Made by a program: the position numbers and the translations under genes. From Palsa-504 sp963739615 (GTDB lineage: Bacteria; Actinomycetota; Actinomycetes; Streptosporangiales; Streptosporangiaceae): 64,000 bases of DNA. Positions 16,148 to 25,191 of the stretch are shown here, one piece after another. The stretch spans positions 208,904 to 272,903 of the forward strand of contig CAVUBD010000033.1 in assembly GCA_963739615.1 (NCBI GenBank), in the 5' to 3' direction. Positions within the stretch are counted from its first letter, which is position 1. Each line of letters opens with the position of its first letter. The notes below the pieces were generated by a model that was not told the DNA's origin, did no database searches, and was given only the letters and a program-made list of their open reading frames with translations.

Positions 16148-18004
16148 ATGACAGGACAGGCGGAACTCAGGCGCCGGGCGCAGGCTCACGGGGTGGCGGT
16201 CTCCTACCAGGACTGGCGGGGCCGTCTGGTCGAGGTGCCGGACGAGACACTGGCCGCAGTCCTGGCTGCCCTGGGCGACGAAGGGACCGGGCCGCCGAAC
16301 CCATCCCCCGGTCAACGGGCCGCGGGTGCTGCGGCGGCTCCGTTTCCTGCCGGCCGGTCGTGGGGCTTTACCGTGCAGCTGTACTCAGTGCGGTCACGCG
16401 CCTCCTGGGGGCACGGCGACCTGCGCGACCTCGCCGATCTCGCCGCGTGGAGCGGTCGTGAGCTAGGCGCTGACTTCGTGCTTGTCAACCCGCTGCATGC
16501 GGCGGAACCGCAGCCGCCGATCAGCCCGTCGCCCTACCTGGCGATGACCCGGCGCCAGATCAGCCCGCTCTACCTGCGGATCGAAGACATACCCGAGTAC
16601 GAGAAGCTGAGCCCCGGCGACCGCGCCCGGGTCGACGACCTCGCCGCGCCGCTGCGCGCCGCCAGCACGACGGCGGCCCTCATCGACAGGGACGCGGTCT
16701 GGGCCGCTAAGCGCACGGCGCTCGAGATCATCGGCACGGTCCGGCTCAGCCCGGATCGCCGGGCCGAGCTCGACGCGTTTCTCGCGCGCGATGACCAGGC
16801 CGCGCAACGCTGGGCGACCTGGTGCGCGATCGCCGAGGCCCACGGCCCGGACTGGCGGTCGTGGCCCGCCGGGCTGGCCGACCCGGCGGCGGCCGAGGTA
16901 GCGGAGTTCACCCGGGCACGTGCGGACCGGGTCGCGTTCCACGCCTGGGTGCAGTGGCTGGTCACCGATCAGGCCGCCGCGGCGCAGCGCACCGCGCGGC
17001 AGGCCGGCATGGGCATTGGCGTCATCGCCGACCTGGCGGTGGGCGCGCATCCGGGCGGCGCCGACGCCTGGGCTCACCAGGACGTGATCGTCCCCGGCAT
17101 CAGCGTCGGCGCCCCGCCTGACGAGTTCAACCAGCGGGGCCAGGACTGGACGCTACCCCCGTGGCATCCGGGATTGCTGGCCGCCCAGGCGGGCAGGCCG
17201 CTGGGCGAGCTGATCGCGGCGACAACGCGCGACGTGGGCGGCATGCGCGTGGACCATGTCATGGGGCTGGCCAGGCTGTGGTGGATACCGGCCGGGGCGT
17301 CACCGCACCAGGGCACCTACGTCCGGTACGACCATGAGCTGATAGGTAACGTGGTGGCCGCCGAGGTGGCGCGGGCGGACGCGCTCGCGATCGGCGAGGA
17401 TCTCGGCACGGTGGAACCCTGGCTGCGGAAATTCCTGGCCGAGCGCCGGATACTCGGCACCTCCATGTTGTGGTTCGAGCGGCGGGCGGACGGCACGCCG
17501 CGCAGGCCAGGCGGATGGCGCCGCGGCTGCCTGGCCATGGTGGGCACGCATGACATGCCCCCGGCCTCGGCGTTCCTCACCGGCGATCAGGTCACCGTCC
17601 GGGCCGAGCTCGGCCTGCTCACCCAGCCGGAGACCGAGGAGCGGGCCGAGGCGCAGGCGGACGCGCGCAGGTGGCTCGCGATGCTCGCACGCGAAGGCCT
17701 GGTGACCGGCCAGGGCCGCCCGTCGCCTGAGGAGTTCACCACCGCCCTGTACGCCTACTTGACCCGGACGCCCGCCGTGCTGATCGGCGTCTCGCTGGCG
17801 GACGCCACGGGCGAACGCCGGCCGCAGAACATGCCGGGCACGGTGGACGAGTACCCCAACTGGCGGATCCCGCTCACCGACGGCGACGGGAAACCGGTAC
17901 TGCTCGAGGACCTGCCGGCGCACGCCGGCGTCCGGACCGTCGCGGACGCCGTGTCCGGCGGCCTGACCGGCCGGCGTTCTGAGGCCGGTAGGGGCAAGCG
18001 GTAG
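16148..18004 (+). CDS. malQ: 4-alpha-glucanotransferase (amylomaltase, GH77)
   Basis: This 618-residue cytoplasmic enzyme transfers maltosyl/glucan chains between 1,4-alpha-glucans. GH77 motifs are intact: WGFTVQLYSVRSRASWGHGDL, IADLAVGAHPGGADAW, the nucleophile Asp in GGMRVDHVMGL (about residue 369), the acid/base Glu in AIGEDLGTVEP (about 417), and the THD transition-state Asp (about 469). The NMPGT near the end also belongs to the family. The Shine-Dalgarno sequence is weak. A short conserved gene follows after 9 bases and is probably co-transcribed. Confidence 0.93.
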   Translation: MTGQAELRRRAQAHGVAVSYQDWRGRLVEVPDETLAAVLAALGDEGTGPPNPSPGQRAAGAAAAPFPAGRSWGFTVQLYSVRSRASWGHGDLRDLADLAAWSGRELGADFVLVNPLHAAEPQPPISPSPYLAMTRRQISPLYLRIEDIPEYEKLSPGDRARVDDLAAPLRAASTTAALIDRDAVWAAKRTALEIIGTVRLSPDRRAELDAFLARDDQAAQRWATWCAIAEAHGPDWRSWPAGLADPAAAEVAEFTRARADRVAFHAWVQWLVTDQAAAAQRTARQAGMGIGVIADLAVGAHPGGADAWAHQDVIVPGISVGAPPDEFNQRGQDWTLPPWHPGLLAAQAGRPLGELIAATTRDVGGMRVDHVMGLARLWWIPAGASPHQGTYVRYDHELIGNVVAAEVARADALAIGEDLGTVEPWLRKFLAERRILGTSMLWFERRADGTPRRPGGWRRGCLAMVGTHDMPPASAFLTGDQVTVRAELGLLTQPETEERAEAQADARRWLAMLAREGLVTGQGRPSPEEFTTALYAYLTRTPAVLIGVSLADATGERRPQNMPGTVDEYPNWRIPLTDGDGKPVLLEDLPAHAGVRTVADAVSGGLTGRRSEAGRGKR

Positions 18005-18013
18005 AGTCCACGC

Positions 18014-18295
18014 GTGACTACCCGCGATGAACTGGACGCGCTTTCCTCGCGCGAGCTACATGACCTCGCCGTCCGGCGGGCGCTGCGTCACGTCGACGTG
18101 GAGTTCCTGTGGGACCTGTTGCGCGCCATCCCGGCGGCCGAGGCTTCTGAGGGGCACGCGGCCGAGGCCGGGCGGGACATCACGAAGGTCACCGCGCTGA
18201 TCTCGGATGCGATCGACTCCGGAGAGGGCGACGTGGCCGAGGCGCTGCGCCCGCTCTACCTCGACTACCTCGCCAAGCACGGCACCGGCGGCTGA
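18014..18295 (+). CDS. Small conserved hypothetical protein downstream of malQ
   Basis: A 93-residue acidic, all-helical cytoplasmic protein from a GTG start (TTRDELDALSSRELHD...). It has no signal peptide, cysteine cluster or catalytic motif. Its distance of 9 bases from malQ points to co-transcription, and a hairpin at 18313-18346 ends the unit. I do not recognise its function; similar short proteins are common in actinomycetes. Confidence 0.65.
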   Translation: MTTRDELDALSSRELHDLAVRRALRHVDVEFLWDLLRAIPAAEASEGHAAEAGRDITKVTALISDAIDSGEGDVAEALRPLYLDYLAKHGTGG

Positions 18296-18312
18296 GGCCT
18301 GAGATGGGCGTA

Positions 18313-18346
18313 AGCCGAAGGCCCGGTTCTACGGGACTCTTCGGCT
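18313..18346. terminator. Bidirectional terminator between malQ unit and yceI
   Basis: Arms AGCCGAAG (18313-18320) and CTTCGGCT (18339-18346) with an inner CCCG/CGGG stem lie between two convergent genes. Confidence 0.65.
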
Positions 18347-18371
18347 CACGCACGTCCGGAGGGTGCCCGGC

Positions 18372-18935
18372 TTACTCGGGCTTGGCGAGGACGCCCTCGA
18401 CCTCAAGGGTGATCGTGACCTTCTCGCTGACGGCGACGCCGCCGCCGGGGATCGGGCCGTTGTAGCTGACGCCCCAGTCCGTCCGGTTGATCTCAGTGGT
18501 GGCGGAGAAGCCGACCCGCGTGCCGCCGTAGGCGTCGGGGCCGAAGCCGTTGACCTCAAGACGCAGCGTAACCGGCTTGGTGGTGCCGCGGATGGTGAGG
18601 TCACCGTCGAGCAGGAAGTCGCCGCCGTCGGCGCGCACGCCGGTGGAACGGAACGTCATCGTGGGGTGCGACTCGACCTCGAAGAAGTCGGCGCTCCGGA
18701 TGTGGTTGTCGCGGTTGGGCTCGCCGGTGTTCACCGAGCTGAGATCGACGGTCGCGGTCACGCTGGACCGCAGCGGGTCGGGAGCGGTGACGAGGGTCCC
18801 CTCGAACTTGTCGAAACGACCACGGACCTTGCTCACCATCATGTGCCTGACGACGAACGATACCTCCGAGTGCACCGGGTCGATCGTCCAGGTGCCGGCG
18901 ACGTAGCCGGGAATCTCCACGGCTGTCTCGGTCAT
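18372..18935 (-). CDS. yceI: YceI family (lipocalin-like) protein
   Basis: A 187-residue protein of the YceI family, a lipocalin-like beta barrel that binds polyisoprenoid or amide ligands. Visible motifs are GTWTIDPVHSEVSFVVRHMMVSKVRGRF, RDNHIRSADFFEVESHP and the C-terminal SEKVTITLEVEGVL. There is no signal peptide, so it is cytoplasmic as in most actinobacterial members. The start at 18935 has GGAGG 4 bases upstream; an earlier in-frame ATG at 19007 would overlap the regulator region. It is divergent from an HxlR gene that may control it. Confidence 0.9.
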   Translation of the reverse strand: MTETAVEIPGYVAGTWTIDPVHSEVSFVVRHMMVSKVRGRFDKFEGTLVTAPDPLRSSVTATVDLSSVNTGEPNRDNHIRSADFFEVESHPTMTFRSTGVRADGGDFLLDGDLTIRGTTKPVTLRLEVNGFGPDAYGGTRVGFSATTEINRTDWGVSYNGPIPGGGVAVSEKVTITLEVEGVLAKPE

Positions 18936-18963
18936 CAATCCTCCAGATGAGTGGTTATTTCTC

Positions 18964-19009
18964 GTACGCGACTTCGCTCGCGTACTTGGCTTCCTTATAG
19001 TAACCAAGT
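18964..19009. promoter_or_regulatory. Inverted repeats in the yceI-hxlR divergent promoter
   Basis: Two palindromes occupy the 150-base divergent space: GTACGCGA / TCGCGTAC (18964-18971, 18978-18985) and ACTTGG / CCAAGT (18984-18989, 19004-19009) flanking an AT-rich TTATAGTAA core. The second resembles HxlR-family operators built around TATAGTA and probably overlaps a promoter. Confidence 0.45.
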
Positions 19010-19085
19010 TATGATTGAAGCGTCAAGCACCAGGGTAAGCCACCTTCTGCGAAGTAACCTGGAGGAGTACTTGGGAGGGGATCAC

Positions 19086-19508
19086 TTGGATTCCGGGCAC
19101 GTCGGCCCGGTTTGCGAGCCGTCAGTGCCGGCCGGCGAACCGTTCGAGCCGGCCAGGGAACCGCCGACCTGCCGCGCGCGTGAAGTTCTCCAGCGTGTCG
19201 GCGACAAGTGGTCCGTACTGGTCATCGACCTGCTCGGGCAGGGAACCAGGCGGTTCAGCGAGTTGCATCGCGCGATCGACGGAATCACCGCCAGGATGCT
19301 AACGGTTACGCTGCGCGGTCTCGAACGCGATGGCATCGTGACCCGGACCATCCACCCGGTTATCCCGCCCCGGGTCGAATACGCCCTCACGCCCATGGGG
19401 CGGACCCTGCTAGACACCATCGGGCAGCTCGTCACGTGGACCGACAGCCATCTGCCCGAGATCGAAGCCGCCCGGGCGGCCTACGACGCCAGGCACGCGT
19501 CCCCATAG
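19086..19508 (+). CDS. HxlR family winged-helix transcriptional regulator
   Basis: A 140-residue HxlR regulator with the family core CRAREVLQRVGDKWSVLVIDLLGQGTRRFSEL, LRGLERDGIVTRT and PRVEYALTPMGRTLL. A Cys at the start of the domain could be a redox sensor, as in YodB/HypR types. The TTG start at 19086 is chosen because GGGAGGGG sits 5 bases upstream; an earlier ATG at 18951 would add 45 residues unlike the family. It is divergent from yceI and likely regulates it and itself. Confidence 0.85.
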   Translation: MDSGHVGPVCEPSVPAGEPFEPAREPPTCRAREVLQRVGDKWSVLVIDLLGQGTRRFSELHRAIDGITARMLTVTLRGLERDGIVTRTIHPVIPPRVEYALTPMGRTLLDTIGQLVTWTDSHLPEIEAARAAYDARHASP

Positions 19509-19517
19509 GCTGATCCG

Positions 19518-19664
19518 GTGGATAGCCGGAAACAAGCGGGGACCCGGGCGCAAACGCAGGGCCAGGCAGAAACGGCTGAGCGGCGGCGGCACGGTTCCTC
19601 GTTCGGTGCCGCCGAATTCATCCTGCCGATGATCACCGTGGCGCTCCGTGCGCTGAGGAGCTAG
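19518..19664 (+). CDS. Possible 48-residue hypothetical protein
   Basis: A GTG-started frame encodes a basic/polar 48-residue peptide ending in a hydrophobic AEFILPMITVALRALRS segment. It fills most of the gap between the HxlR gene and the broken transporter. The ribosome site is poor, so this is doubtful. Confidence 0.25.
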   Translation: MDSRKQAGTRAQTQGQAETAERRRHGSSFGAAEFILPMITVALRALRS

Positions 19665-19672
19665 CTGGCCGT

Positions 19673-20167
19673 ATGCGACAGACGGCCCGCCCCCGCGTCC
19701 CGGTGATGACGCACACAGAAAGGACCAGGCTCGCCTTCCTCACCTCCACCCACGTGGTCGACGACCTGTACCAGGGTGCCGTTCCCGCGCTCCTGCCGTT
19801 CCTGGCCATCGAGAGGCACTACAGCTACGCCGGGCTGACCGGGATCACGCTGGCGGCTACCTTCCTGGCCAGCGTGGTCCAGCCAGGTTTCGGCGCGCTG
19901 ACCGACAAGTACCGCCACCTCGGCTGGCTGGTGGCGGCCGGCCTGCTGGTGGCGGGGCTCGGCATCGGCCTGTCCGGCCTCGGCGACAGCTACCTGATCA
20001 CCTGGTGCGCCGTCGCCGTGTCCGGGATCGGGGTGGCCGCGTATCACCCCGAGGCGACCAGGACCGCCCGCGGCCTGGCCGGCGACTCGACCCAGGCCAT
20101 GAGCTGGTTCTCGGTGGGCGGCAACGCCGGGATCGCGCTCGGGCCTGTCATGAAGGCAGGCCGCTAG
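19673..20167 (+). pseudogene. Truncated MFS transporter (N-terminal half)
   Basis: The frame starts like an MFS exporter of the fosmidomycin-resistance type: helix 1 motif DDLYQGAVPALLPFL, the loop GALTDKYRHLGW between helices 2 and 3, and VSGIGVAAYHPEA then SWFSVGGNAGIALGP. It stops after about 160 residues, five helices into a fold that needs twelve. The sequence that follows belongs to a gene on the other strand, so a deletion removed the C-terminal half. Confidence 0.75.
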
Positions 20168-20172
20168 CCTGG

Positions 20173-20463
20173 ATCAGGGCCGGAGCGGCTCGCCGGCCAG
20201 CCAGGCCGCGCCGCGCTCGTACAGGCGCTGCACCTCGGGGCCGGCAGCCGCCGGTGAAGTGCAGGATGTTGACTCCCCGCGCCGCGCCTTCCCGGCTGAC
20301 CTTGATGAAGTCCTCTTTCGGCCCCTGGAACCAGGTCGCCATCATGTAGCCGTCGTCGTGCCAGCAGGCCCGGAAGGCCTCCCAGTCCCCGGAGTCCCTG
20401 GCGCTCGCCCAGGTCTCGACGATGTCCCTGATAGCCAGGCGGTCTGCGATGGCGTCCATCTGG
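20173..20463 (-). pseudogene. Internally deleted NTF2-like / SnoaL-like protein
   Basis: The minus strand encodes an NTF2-like (SnoaL-type) N-terminus, MDAIADRLAIRDIVETWASA with DWEAFRACWHDDGYM and GVNILHFTGG, of about 75 residues. The middle of the fold is then missing and a tail-like PEVQRLYERGAAWLAGEPLRP follows in another frame before a stop near 20173. The gene therefore looks collapsed by an internal deletion, at the same scar that cut the MFS gene. Confidence 0.55.
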
Positions 20464-20563
20464 GCACGGTACGGCATGACCGCAGGCGAGCACCACTGCT
20501 CGTTCGGGGTGAAACCGCTCGCAGTCGGCCCGCGATGACGGTGGCGGGCCATAGAATCGCCGC

Positions 20564-22414
20564 GTGGGTTTGCCCGGCAATGGAACCAGCGATGTGGCGG
20601 CCGACGTGCTGCGCCGGGTGTTCGGTTACGGCTCGTTCCGCGGGCAGCAGCAGGAGATCATCGAGCACGTCTGCGCCGGCGGGGACGCGGTCGCGCTGAT
20701 GCCGACCGGCAGCGGCAAGTCGCTGTGCTACCAGATCCCGGCGCTGGTGCGCGAGGGCACCGGCGTGGTCATCTCGCCGCTGATCGCGCTCATGCAGGAC
20801 CAGGTCGACGCGCTGACCGTGCTGGGCGTGCGGGCGGGGTTCCTCAACTCGACCCAGGATCCCGACGAACGGCGCGGGGTCGAGTACGCCTTTCTGGACG
20901 GCAAGCTCGACCTGCTCTACCTGGCACCGGAACGGCTGCGGACCGAATCAACCCTGCGGCTGCTCGACCGGGGGGCGATATCGCTGTTCGCCATCGACGA
21001 GGCGCACTGCGTGGCGCAGTGGGGACACGACTTCCGGCCCGATTACCTCGCGCTTTCCGTCCTGCACGAGCGGTGGCCAGCGGTGCCGCGGATCGCGGTG
21101 ACCGCCACGGCGACGGAGCACACCCGGTCGGAGATCGCGTCCCGGCTCGCGCTGGGTGATGCCAGGCAATTCGTGGCGAGCTTCGACCGGCCCAACATCC
21201 AGTACCGGATCGAGCCGAAGAACGAACCCAGGCGGCAGCTGCTGCGGCTGCTGCGGACCGAGCATGCGGGGGACGCGGGCATCGTCTACTGCCTGTCCAG
21301 GGCTTCGGTGGAGAAGACCGCTTCGTTCCTGGTCGCCGAGGGCTTCGGGGCGCTGCCGTATCACGCGGGGCTTGACTCGCGGACCCGGGCTTCGAATCAG
21401 GCGCGGTTTTTGCGCGAGGACGGCCTGATCATGGTGGCGACGATCGCGTTCGGGATGGGCATCGATAAGCCGGACGTCCGTTTCGTCGCGCACCTCGACC
21501 TGCCCAAGTCGGTCGAGGGGTACTATCAGGAAACGGGGCGGGCCGGACGTGACGGCACGCCGGCCACCGCGTGGCTGGCCTACGGACTGTCGGACGTGGT
21601 GCAGCAGCGGCGGATGATCGACGATTCCGAGGGCGATCTCGCGCACCGCCGCCGGCTCATGGCCCATCTCGACGCGATGCTCGCGCTGTGCGAGACGGCC
21701 GAGTGCCGCCGCGCGCAGATGCTCGCGTACTTCGGCGAGACCGGGGCGCCGGCCTGCGGGAACTGCGACACGTGCCTGGCGCCGCCTTCGCTCTGGGACG
21801 GGACGGTGGCGGCGCAGAAGCTGCTCTCGACCGTGGTACGGCTCGGGCGGCTGGACGGGCCGTCGTTCGGGGCCGGGCAGCCGATCGACATCCTGCTTGG
21901 GAAGAAGACGCCGCGCGTGCTGTCGTACGGGCACGACGCGCTGCCGGTGTTCGGCATCGGCGGCGAGCTGAGCGACGGCGAGTGGCGGGGCGTGGTGCGC
22001 CAGCTGCTGGCCTGCGGGCTGCTCTCGGTCAAGGGTGATCACGGGACGCTGGCGCTGACCGATTGCAGCGCGGAGGTGCTGCGCGGGGAGCGGCAGGTCA
22101 TGTTCCGGCGGGACCCGCCGAAGGTCGCGCCGCCGCCCCGCGCCGGGCGCCGGGCGGCACCGGCGCGGACGATCGCGGCGGAGCTGCCGGCTGAGGCGGA
22201 ACCGCTGTTCGAGCGCTTGCGCGCCTGGCGGGCATCGGTCGCGAAGGAGAATGGCCTGCCCGCGTACGTGATCTTCCATGACGCAACCCTGCGGCAGATC
22301 GCGGCTGCACCTCCGTCGAGCCTGGCCGAGCTCTCCAGCATCAGCGGCGTGGGCGAGACCAAGCTGGACCGGTACGGCCAGCAGGTCCTCGACGTCCTTA
22401 AAGGAAACGCATGA
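20564..22414 (+). CDS. recQ: ATP-dependent DNA helicase RecQ
   Basis: A 616-residue superfamily-2 3'-5' DNA helicase that unwinds recombination and repair intermediates. Walker A is MPTGSGKSLCYQ (about residue 45), the DEAH box is IDEAHCVAQWGHDFRPDY, and motif VI QETGRAGRDG is present. A zinc-binding set of Cys residues (CETAECRR...CGNCDTC) and an RQC winged helix follow, then a C-terminal HRDC-type domain (LFERLRAWRASVAKENG ... GVGETKLDRYG). The start is GTG. It overlaps the convergent kinase gene end by 17 bases. Confidence 0.95.
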   Translation: MGLPGNGTSDVAADVLRRVFGYGSFRGQQQEIIEHVCAGGDAVALMPTGSGKSLCYQIPALVREGTGVVISPLIALMQDQVDALTVLGVRAGFLNSTQDPDERRGVEYAFLDGKLDLLYLAPERLRTESTLRLLDRGAISLFAIDEAHCVAQWGHDFRPDYLALSVLHERWPAVPRIAVTATATEHTRSEIASRLALGDARQFVASFDRPNIQYRIEPKNEPRRQLLRLLRTEHAGDAGIVYCLSRASVEKTASFLVAEGFGALPYHAGLDSRTRASNQARFLREDGLIMVATIAFGMGIDKPDVRFVAHLDLPKSVEGYYQETGRAGRDGTPATAWLAYGLSDVVQQRRMIDDSEGDLAHRRRLMAHLDAMLALCETAECRRAQMLAYFGETGAPACGNCDTCLAPPSLWDGTVAAQKLLSTVVRLGRLDGPSFGAGQPIDILLGKKTPRVLSYGHDALPVFGIGGELSDGEWRGVVRQLLACGLLSVKGDHGTLALTDCSAEVLRGERQVMFRRDPPKVAPPPRAGRRAAPARTIAAELPAEAEPLFERLRAWRASVAKENGLPAYVIFHDATLRQIAAAPPSSLAELSSISGVGETKLDRYGQQVLDVLKGNA

Positions 22415-23816
22415 CCTGAGTGCGGAAGGATGAGTCGAGCAGCGGCAGCAGCCTGCTGCTCTGGCCGTCCGCCGCGGTGAGCAGCGCGGCCACCGTGGCC
22501 GGCCTGACGAAGCCCAGCATCTGGGCCGCCTGCTGGACCCGCATGGCCTTGACCAGCGAAGCGGAGACCTTGACAGGCAACTCCATGATGACTGCGGCGG
22601 CTGTCCTGGCGCCCGTACGGCTGAGGATACGCACCGCATCTTCAGCCGGCATAGCGATGAGAACCGACGCGGCAGTGTCCGGTCTCAGGTGGCTCATAGA
22701 CCGGCTGATGTCGGTGGTAGAGAGCATCGGCAAGATCGTCGCGGCCGAGTCCGGGCGGGCCGCGGCGAGATCCTGCAGGAGCTCACCGCAGGCCGGGAGC
22801 GGGTAGCTGGCCAGGGCCTGCGCGGCTTGTTCGGCGGGCATGGCCAGTAGCATCGCCACTCGCGATTCCGTGCCGAGGCTCCCCAGAGCATCCCCCGGGT
22901 CAGCATCAGCGCGGCTGGTCCCGGCCGGCCGCAACGGCGCGGCCGCAGGCCGGTCCGGGCGGCGCCACGGTCCCGGCGCCGGCGCCGTGCTCAGGATCGA
23001 CTGCAGGACCGCGGTGAGCTCCCCCGCGCCCGCCCGCTTGGCCGGATCCTTGCGCAGCAGGCGGAGTATGACCTCGGCCAGCTTGCCTTGCCTGATAGGC
23101 CGGGGCGGATCGGCGCTGAGGATCGCGCCCACGATGGCCTCGGGGCTACGTTCGCCGTTCGGCCGGAACGGCGAATAGCCCTCGAGCGCGTAGAACAGCG
23201 TGACCCCCAGCGACCACAGGTCAGCCGCCGGGCCGATGTCATCGCGGGTCAGCCGCTCCGGCGCGAGGAACTCCGTGGTGCCCATCACCTTCTGGTAGCC
23301 GGTAAGCGACATGTCCCCGGCGATCTTGGCGATGCCGAAATCGACGAGGAAGATTGACCTGTCGTGGGCGACCACGATGTTCGCTGGCTTGACGTCCCGG
23401 TGCACCACGCGGGCCTCGTGTGCGGCGCCCAGCCCGCGCAGCACGGGCAGGCCGATCTCGGCGATCGTCCGCTCGTCCAGCCTGCGGCCTGAGCTGTTCG
23501 CGTCCTTGATGATGACTTCCAGCGACCGGCCCTTGATGTACTCCATCACGATCCACGGGTCACCGTTGACGTTAACGACGTCGTGAATGCCGACGATGGA
23601 GGGATGCCGCACACGGGCCATGGCCACCGCCTCGCGCAACGCGCGCATCCGGCGCTCGTCCCAGTCCTCCCCGTCGGTATGGTGCATGAGCTCCTTCACC
23701 GCGACCTCACGCTCGAGCTGGAGATCTTTTGCGAGCCACACGCTGCCCATGCCTCCCGAGCCGAGCTTGTGGACAAGCCGGTAGCGGCCGAGGAGAACGC
23801 CCTGATCAGAGGTCAT
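22398..23816 (-). CDS. Serine/threonine protein kinase with C-terminal MgtE_N-like helical repeats
   Basis: A 472-residue kinase. The domain (residues about 10-270) is complete: GSGGMGSVW glycine loop, AVKEL lysine, HRDVKPANIV, DFGIAK and APERL. There is no PASTA repeat or membrane helix. The last 140 residues repeat a helical unit of the form AAxxLxxMPAExAxxIL several times (MLLAMPAEQAAQAL, VLIAMPAEDAVRIL, VIMELPVKVSASL), like the N-terminal superhelix of MgtE/FliG-type proteins, and probably form a protein-binding module. The ATG at 23816 overlaps the DUF4407 stop by 11 bases, so both are translationally coupled. It is likely the signalling arm of the cluster. Confidence 0.85.
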   Translation of the reverse strand: MTSDQGVLLGRYRLVHKLGSGGMGSVWLAKDLQLEREVAVKELMHHTDGEDWDERRMRALREAVAMARVRHPSIVGIHDVVNVNGDPWIVMEYIKGRSLEVIIKDANSSGRRLDERTIAEIGLPVLRGLGAAHEARVVHRDVKPANIVVAHDRSIFLVDFGIAKIAGDMSLTGYQKVMGTTEFLAPERLTRDDIGPAADLWSLGVTLFYALEGYSPFRPNGERSPEAIVGAILSADPPRPIRQGKLAEVILRLLRKDPAKRAGAGELTAVLQSILSTAPAPGPWRRPDRPAAAPLRPAGTSRADADPGDALGSLGTESRVAMLLAMPAEQAAQALASYPLPACGELLQDLAAARPDSAATILPMLSTTDISRSMSHLRPDTAASVLIAMPAEDAVRILSRTGARTAAAVIMELPVKVSASLVKAMRVQQAAQMLGFVRPATVAALLTAADGQSSRLLPLLDSSFRTQVMRFL

Positions 23817-25191
23817 CGTCGCTATAACGCAGTTCGATGCCGCCGCGGTGGCCGCCGGAGTCGGCGGCCGCACCGAGGTCCGGCAGCCCGCGGAACATCT
23901 GGTCGAGCCGGGTTTCCTCCGCGGATTCACCGGGCCGGCCGACGTAAGGCTCAGTCTCCGCGCTGCTCAGCCATTCCGGCATCGCCGCCATCTGGGTATG
24001 CGGTCGCCAGACGTCTTCCATCAGCACCTGACGCGCATCGCGGACGTCGTGCAGGGAAGCGGACACGTTCAGCGGCCGGGAAGAGACCCGGATCGCATTC
24101 TGGGCATCCTTGAACTCCCGGCGCGCCCGCTGATCGAGAATCTTTTCGTAGTTTCCCGGCTTCTGCAGCAGCTTTACTGTCACTGGCAGACACTCAATCA
24201 CCAGGAACAACAGGAATATAAGCAGCCGTGCGCCGTTGAGCGTGACGTTCGTGCCGGAGAGCTGGTCAAGCGCCTCTAGCCTGATCAGGAGGCCGTTGGT
24301 GGAATTGTTCCGTGCCTCGAAGGTGTTCCGCAGCGTATTCTCCTGCGCCCTGGCGTTGCTGAGCTGCGCCTGGGCCCCCGGCAGGGCGGAGACCGCCTGC
24401 TCGTAACGGCTCTGGTCGGTCGCCGCGCTGTTGCCCGACAGCTGGCTCTCGCGCTGCTGTATCTGGCTGGTGAGCGTGCCGACCTGGGTTACCGCTTGCT
24501 GGTAGGAGTTCTGGCTCGCCTTCGCGAGCGGGCCGTTGCCCTTCACCGTGCAGCCCGCTCCGCCGTAAAGCTGGCATTGCCACTGCTGGTAATACTTCTG
24601 CTCAAGGGCCAGCTCGCTGGTCCGCTGCCTGGTCAGCGCCTGGACCTGCGGGTCAGTGCTCGGGTTGACGGTCGCGGCGCCCTTGGAGTCGACGACCTTC
24701 TCCAGGCCGGCGACCTGGCCGGTCCAGTAGGTGACCTGCTGATGGACCGTGCTGTTCTGCTGCTCGGCGAGGAACGCGCTGGCCTGCTGCTGCCTGATCA
24801 CGCTGACCTGGGTGTTGATCTCGGACTGAAAGATGCGCAGGACGAGCGGAGTGGAGATAAGCGTGCCGAGCAGCACGGCCAGGACCACCCGAGGCAGTGC
24901 TATCGCCCACTTGCGCGAGCCGTCGAGCGGCATCGAGGTCACAAGCCATCGGTCGATGCCCATGATGACCAGGCCCCACAGGACGGCGATCGGGAACGCG
25001 AGAAACGGGTTAAGACCGAGCACGCTGGTCAGCGCGAACCACATCGACATTGTCGCGATGCCGCTGGTGATGAGGATGGCCCAGCCGAGACTCTGGAATT
25101 TGAGGCGCTCTGTCGGACATAGCTCGAGAATTTCTTCTCGCGCCCCAGAAAGAGAGATGAGCAGCCTCTTCATCATCCGCCCCTCTATCAC
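23806..25191 (-). CDS. DUF4407 domain membrane protein
   Basis: A 461-residue protein with three N-terminal membrane helices (about residues 33-55, 60-82, 97-117), a long helical, probably coiled-coil extracytoplasmic segment (about 120-330, rich in Gln and Ala with two Cys in CQLYGGAGC), a fourth helix (about 337-357, LIFLLFLVIECLPVTVKLL) and a cytoplasmic acidic tail. MGIDRWLVTSM after helix 2 and the ECLPV helix are DUF4407 marks. The family's function is unknown. It begins the minus-strand arm and is coupled to the kinase. A kinase substrate or envelope sensor role is inference. Confidence 0.82.
   Translation of the reverse strand: MIEGRMMKRLLISLSGAREEILELCPTERLKFQSLGWAILITSGIATMSMWFALTSVLGLNPFLAFPIAVLWGLVIMGIDRWLVTSMPLDGSRKWAIALPRVVLAVLLGTLISTPLVLRIFQSEINTQVSVIRQQQASAFLAEQQNSTVHQQVTYWTGQVAGLEKVVDSKGAATVNPSTDPQVQALTRQRTSELALEQKYYQQWQCQLYGGAGCTVKGNGPLAKASQNSYQQAVTQVGTLTSQIQQRESQLSGNSAATDQSRYEQAVSALPGAQAQLSNARAQENTLRNTFEARNNSTNGLLIRLEALDQLSGTNVTLNGARLLIFLLFLVIECLPVTVKLLQKPGNYEKILDQRARREFKDAQNAIRVSSRPLNVSASLHDVRDARQVLMEDVWRPHTQMAAMPEWLSSAETEPYVGRPGESAEETRLDQMFRGLPDLGAAADSGGHRGGIELRYSDDDL

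Noticed and set aside
20948..22639. A 563-residue minus-strand frame over recQ
   Set aside because: Low-complexity Arg/Pro shadow of a conserved helicase gene.
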